A DNA stretch of 30,851 nt from a virus. Below, one piece after another: positions 29,328-30,851 of this stretch. The notes under the pieces were generated by a model that was given only the letters and a program-made list of their open reading frames with translations, searched no databases and was not told where the DNA came from. How positions within the stretch are numbered: the first letter of the stretch is position 1; every line of letters starts with the position of its first letter. Position numbers and translations under genes: made by a program. Where the stretch lies: IMG/VR virus record IMGVR_UViG_3300034198_004497, positions 1 through 30,851 of that record; one strand, given 5' to 3'.

Positions 29328-29460
29328 CAGCGCAGGTTTTTCTCCCTGGTTGAGCCTGCGCGAGAGTGGCACTGCCGCTCCCTTGCTCTAACCCCGTTTA
29401 CGGAGCGAGGTACGAAAGTGCGGGGATCGGGCCTGATAGAACCCGATCCCCGCACTTTCA
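29328..29460 (+). ncRNA. candidate small regulatory RNA, antisense to the Rad52-like leader
   Basis: Downstream of the promoter at 29292 the + strand has four consecutive hairpins. H1: GCGCAGG/CCTGCGC, 18-base loop (29330-29361). H2: GAGTGGC/GCCGCTC, 3-base loop (29364-29380). H3: CCTTGCTC/GAGCGAGG, 14-base loop (29381-29410). H4: a perfect 17-bp terminator stem (29415-29458). The non-Watson-Crick pairs in H2 and H3 are G-U on this strand and would be A-C on the other, which shows the direction. The H1 region 29335-29352 pairs over 18 bases, one of them G-U, with the ribosome site of the Rad52-like gene. The RNA also overlaps the leader of the initiator in antisense. It is probably a repressor of annealing-protein synthesis; this is not proven. 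Confidence 0.65.
29415..29458. terminator. terminator hairpin shared by the small basic gene and the sRNA
   Basis: Arms of 17 bp (left arm 29415-29431, right arm 29442-29458) pair perfectly around the 10-base loop CCTGATAGAA. It lies seven bases after the stop of the leftward gene at 29466 and at the 3-prime end of the rightward sRNA, so it can serve both. The outer pairs are AAA/TTT, giving a T run at the end of the stem on either strand but no long U tract beyond it. Confidence 0.9.
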
Positions 29461-29465
29461 CTGCA

Positions 29466-29726
29466 TCAGGACGCTGCAAGAGCCTCGTCTACGATGCCGT
29501 CACCGTACTGTGCAGCGAGAGCGGCGATCTTCGCCTTCGCCTCGTTGCGTCGGCGCTCAGTGACCAGAGCACCACGTTCCTGAGCCGACAGCCGAGTCCG
29601 GTAGGTCCGGCCTTCGTTGGCGTACTCAGCGGCGAGCAGCGTGCGGTATTCATTCGGGTACTGCTCACGAAGCTTCTTCGAGGCCCGCTGCGCGAGTGTT
29701 GCCGATGACGCCTGCTTGTCTGACAT
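29466..29726 (-). CDS. small basic helical protein of unknown function
   Basis: The 86-residue protein is preceded by AAAGGA six bases before the ATG and by palindrome copy 7 (29744-29760). It is helical with many Arg, Ala and Glu (SSATLAQRASKKLREQYPNEYRTLLAAEYANEGRTYRTRL), then TERRRNEAKAKIAALAAQYGDGIVDEALAAS. No zinc or catalytic motif is seen. The alternating basic helices could bind DNA. Because a palindromic site sits just upstream and a strong terminator just downstream, it is expressed as its own unit and is a candidate for the regulator that binds the palindrome, though this is speculative. Confidence 0.65.
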   Translation of the reverse strand: MSDKQASSATLAQRASKKLREQYPNEYRTLLAAEYANEGRTYRTRLSAQERGALVTERRRNEAKAKIAALAAQYGDGIVDEALAAS

Positions 29727-29743
29727 GACTATCCTTTCGTTGG

Positions 29744-29760
29744 TGTCTCACGGTGAGACA
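29744..29760. repeat. dispersed palindrome, copy 7 (TGTCTCACGGTGAGACA)
   Basis: This copy lies in the 38-base gap between the SSB stop and the ATG of the small basic gene, about 18 bases from that start. Its centre is C-G-G, giving 8-bp arms with a G axis. In the RNA it would form a short hairpin just before the ribosome site AAAGGA, and in DNA an operator-like site. Confidence 0.85.
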
Positions 29761-29764
29761 GTGA

Positions 29765-30175
29765 CTAGAACGGTGGTTCCTCGGACTGGGTAGGATACCC
29801 CGAGACAGGGGACGATACACCAGATGCTTTGGCCGTCAATGCCGTCCCAAACATCATGGTAGGTCCGAAGGTGTCTGCAAGGATACGGTAACTGGTCCGC
29901 TTCTGACCATCCTTTTCGTATTCTTGCTGTTGCAACTTGCCAACAACAAACACCTGATCGCCTTTGCGGACAGACTCAACGAAATGTTCCGCTGGCTTGC
30001 CGAAAGCAACCACGTCAATAAACGTGGCATCCCCATCGACCCAAGTACCGTTTTCGCCGCGCACACGATCCTTGCACGCCACACGAAAGCGAACCCACGC
30101 CTTGCCCTGCTGGCTAAATGCCAGCTCGGGGTCAGCGACGAGGCCGCCTTCCAATATCGTCATTGGTAGACCCAT
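29765..30175 (-). CDS. ssb: single-stranded DNA-binding protein
   Basis: The 136-residue protein coats single-stranded DNA during replication and recombination. The start at 30175 is chosen because AGGAGG lies six bases upstream and MGLPMTILEGGLVADPELAF is the normal SSB N-terminus. The OB fold is clear: a strand GKAWVRFRVACKDRVRGENGTWVDGDATFIDVVAFGKPAEHFVESVRKGDQVFVVGKLQQQEYEKDGQKR, followed by a strand in SYRILADTFGP. The C-terminus ends SEEPPF, the acidic tip that recruits partner proteins. The start overlaps the upstream gene by 44 bases, so the two may be translationally coupled. Confidence 0.93.
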   Translation of the reverse strand: MGLPMTILEGGLVADPELAFSQQGKAWVRFRVACKDRVRGENGTWVDGDATFIDVVAFGKPAEHFVESVRKGDQVFVVGKLQQQEYEKDGQKRTSYRILADTFGPTMMFGTALTAKASGVSSPVSGYPTQSEEPPF

Positions 30176-30524
30176 GTCGTCCCTCCTTCTCTTGCCAAGC
30201 CGCCAACATGGGAGCAAAGTCCCCGAGACGGATGTAAACGGTAGCGTCCTCCGCGTATGGGATTCCGATTCGTGCTGCTTCCATGCTGCTGTATGTGCTG
30301 ATGACAAACCCAAGCGTCTTGCGACCGTGGGTAATGTCAGCAAGGTAGTACAGCGGTGAACGTCCTCGATGAGCACGGCCCATGAGTCGAGCCATGCCCC
30401 CGTTGTAGATGATGCGAGTGCGAGTGCCAGGCTCTTTCAGATTCTCGACACCATGCACGCCACCACCAATGAGGCAGTTCATGATCGGTTTCATGTTGCT
30501 GCTGCGGTAAAGCCGTTCACCCAT
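30132..30524 (-). CDS. small protein of unknown function upstream of SSB
   Basis: From the ATG at 30524 this gene encodes 130 residues; a GTG at 30536 would add four. The sequence has a Gly-rich part (MNCLIGGGVHGVENLKE), then NGGMARLMGRAHRGRSPLYYLADITHGRKTLGFVISTYSSMEAARIGIPYAEDATVYIRLGDFAPMLAAW, and a basic tail. It overlaps SSB by 44 bases at its end and the next upstream gene by 8 at its start. The TVYIRLGD part resembles the TVIYMRLRDG end of the gene at 30517, hinting at distant relatives or a shared small domain. I do not recognise a family. Confidence 0.55.
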   Translation of the reverse strand: MGERLYRSSNMKPIMNCLIGGGVHGVENLKEPGTRTRIIYNGGMARLMGRAHRGRSPLYYLADITHGRKTLGFVISTYSSMEAARIGIPYAEDATVYIRLGDFAPMLAAWQEKEGRHGSTNDDIGRRPRR

Positions 30525-30777
30525 GAGAGCCGTCACGCAGGCGCATGTAGATCACCGTGTAGTCGTACTTTTTCACGTCACCACGACGACCGACGATCTC
30601 ATACTTGTTGGGGTCAACGTACTTGAACTTGCCGGCCCGCAGCTTCGATCCGGTGGTGAAATGAAACTCGCCAATGGCACACCACTCGCCACCAGCAGCG
30701 TCAACCTGAGCCATGATCGCAGGCCAATCACGCCCTCTTTGGCGACGTTCAGGTAGGTGGTTGACTACTTCAACCAT
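30517..30777 (-). CDS. small protein of unknown function
   Basis: The 86-residue product starts at ATG 30777 with AAAGGA nine bases upstream. It contains WPAIMAQVDAAGGEWCAIGEFHFTTGSKLRAGKFKYVDPNKYEIVGRRGDVKKYDYTVIYMRLRDG, a mostly beta sequence resembling a small nucleic-acid or regulatory domain seen in actinophage genes of unknown function. No zinc or catalytic motif is present. It leads the gene group toward SSB, so a replication or recombination accessory role is possible. Its end overlaps the next gene. Confidence 0.6.
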   Translation of the reverse strand: MVEVVNHLPERRQRGRDWPAIMAQVDAAGGEWCAIGEFHFTTGSKLRAGKFKYVDPNKYEIVGRRGDVKKYDYTVIYMRLRDGSHG

Positions 30778-30814
30778 GATAGATATTCCTTTCTAGTTGG
30801 AGGATAGAACACCA

Positions 30815-30851
30815 ATGCCGCTAGGCTATCACGCGGATAACCTAGCGGCAT
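30815..30851. terminator. hairpin at the right end of the window
   Basis: ATGCCGCTAGG (30815-30825) and CCTAGCGGCAT (30841-30851) form a perfect 11-bp stem, with TATC/GATA pairing further inside after a single mismatch. It ends exactly at the window edge and lies upstream of the leftward gene at 30777, so it is most simply the terminator of a gene beyond the window. It could also be an operator or a processing hairpin. Because the window stops at its last base, any extension is not visible. Confidence 0.65.

Noticed and set aside
27514-29352. T7-like phage promoter reading of AGGGAGA at 27514-27531 and 29335-29352
   Set aside because: Both minus-strand sequences share CAAC-T/C-AGGGAGAAAAACC, which recalls the start of T7 class III promoters. 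The upstream 15 bases needed for such a promoter are not shared, and the antisense pairing explains the identity better.
4814-29760. CRISPR array from repeated palindromes
   Set aside because: The copies are kilobases apart, not separated by spacers of constant length, and there are no cas genes other than one Cas4-like nuclease typical of phage recombination.
1-30851. Integration or lysogeny genes
   Set aside because: No integrase, excisionase, clear repressor or att-like repeat was found in the window, so temperate lifestyle is neither supported nor excluded.

Overview
The window is a contiguous piece of a tailed double-stranded DNA phage genome of moderately high GC. It holds a virion and lysis block read rightward (1 to about 23,400) and a recombination and replication block read leftward (about 23,430 to 30,851). 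A large inverted repeat at 23,380-23,425 separates them and should terminate transcription from both sides. Genes are tightly packed, with many ATGA, GTGA and TAATG stop/start overlaps, and no gene-free stretch exceeds 300 bases. I see no integrase, attachment site, tRNA, rRNA, insertion sequence or CRISPR array. The host is probably an actinobacterium (inference): there is an r1t-type holin, a DUF2746-like coiled-coil membrane protein, frequent GTG starts, and a small post-portal protein of a type I associate with actinophages. No classical tape-measure protein or tail-tube gene pair is visible. A 1905-residue protein plus three smaller proteins sit between portal and scaffold instead, which suggests a podovirus-like particle with ejected internal proteins.

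Rightward block: the end of an unidentified gene; a membrane/coiled-coil protein, a Lys/Pro-rich protein and a holin; terminase large subunit with an N-terminal helix-turn-helix; portal; a short conserved-type protein; the giant virion protein; three putative internal virion proteins; scaffold; a terminator-like hairpin and a structured leader; major capsid protein; another strong hairpin; a decoration-like protein; a large repetitive virion protein; neck, tail and fiber proteins; a 41-residue acidic protein; an amidase endolysin; and a small last gene.

Leftward block, in transcription order from the right edge: two small unknown genes, single-stranded-DNA-binding protein, a small basic protein, a winged-helix replication initiator, a zinc-ribbon replication accessory protein, a 28-residue CxxC...CxxC microprotein, an HNH endonuclease, a Rad52-like annealing protein, a RecB/Cas4-like nuclease, a 59-residue membrane protein, an XF1762-type protein, a PD-(D/E)XK resolvase-like nuclease, a PP-loop (PAPS-reductase-like) protein and a Cys/His-rich protein. 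Together these form an annealing-type recombination module beside a replication-initiation module.

Three signals stand out beyond the genes. (1) A candidate small RNA of about 130 nt on the + strand (about 29,328-29,460) has its own sigma70-like promoter, four consecutive hairpins and a 17-bp terminator stem. Its first loop can form 18 continuous base pairs, one of them G-U, with the ribosome-binding site and leader of the Rad52-like gene. It is also antisense to the leader of the replication initiator. (2) Seven copies of the palindrome TGTCTCANNNTGAGACA are scattered through both blocks, in gaps, in a terminator stem and inside genes. They look like operators of a dedicated DNA-binding protein. 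(3) The replication initiator gene carries three tandem C5-N6-G7/8 units next to AT-richer direct repeats, which resembles an internal phage origin. A multi-helix leader RNA ahead of the capsid gene is a fourth, weaker candidate.
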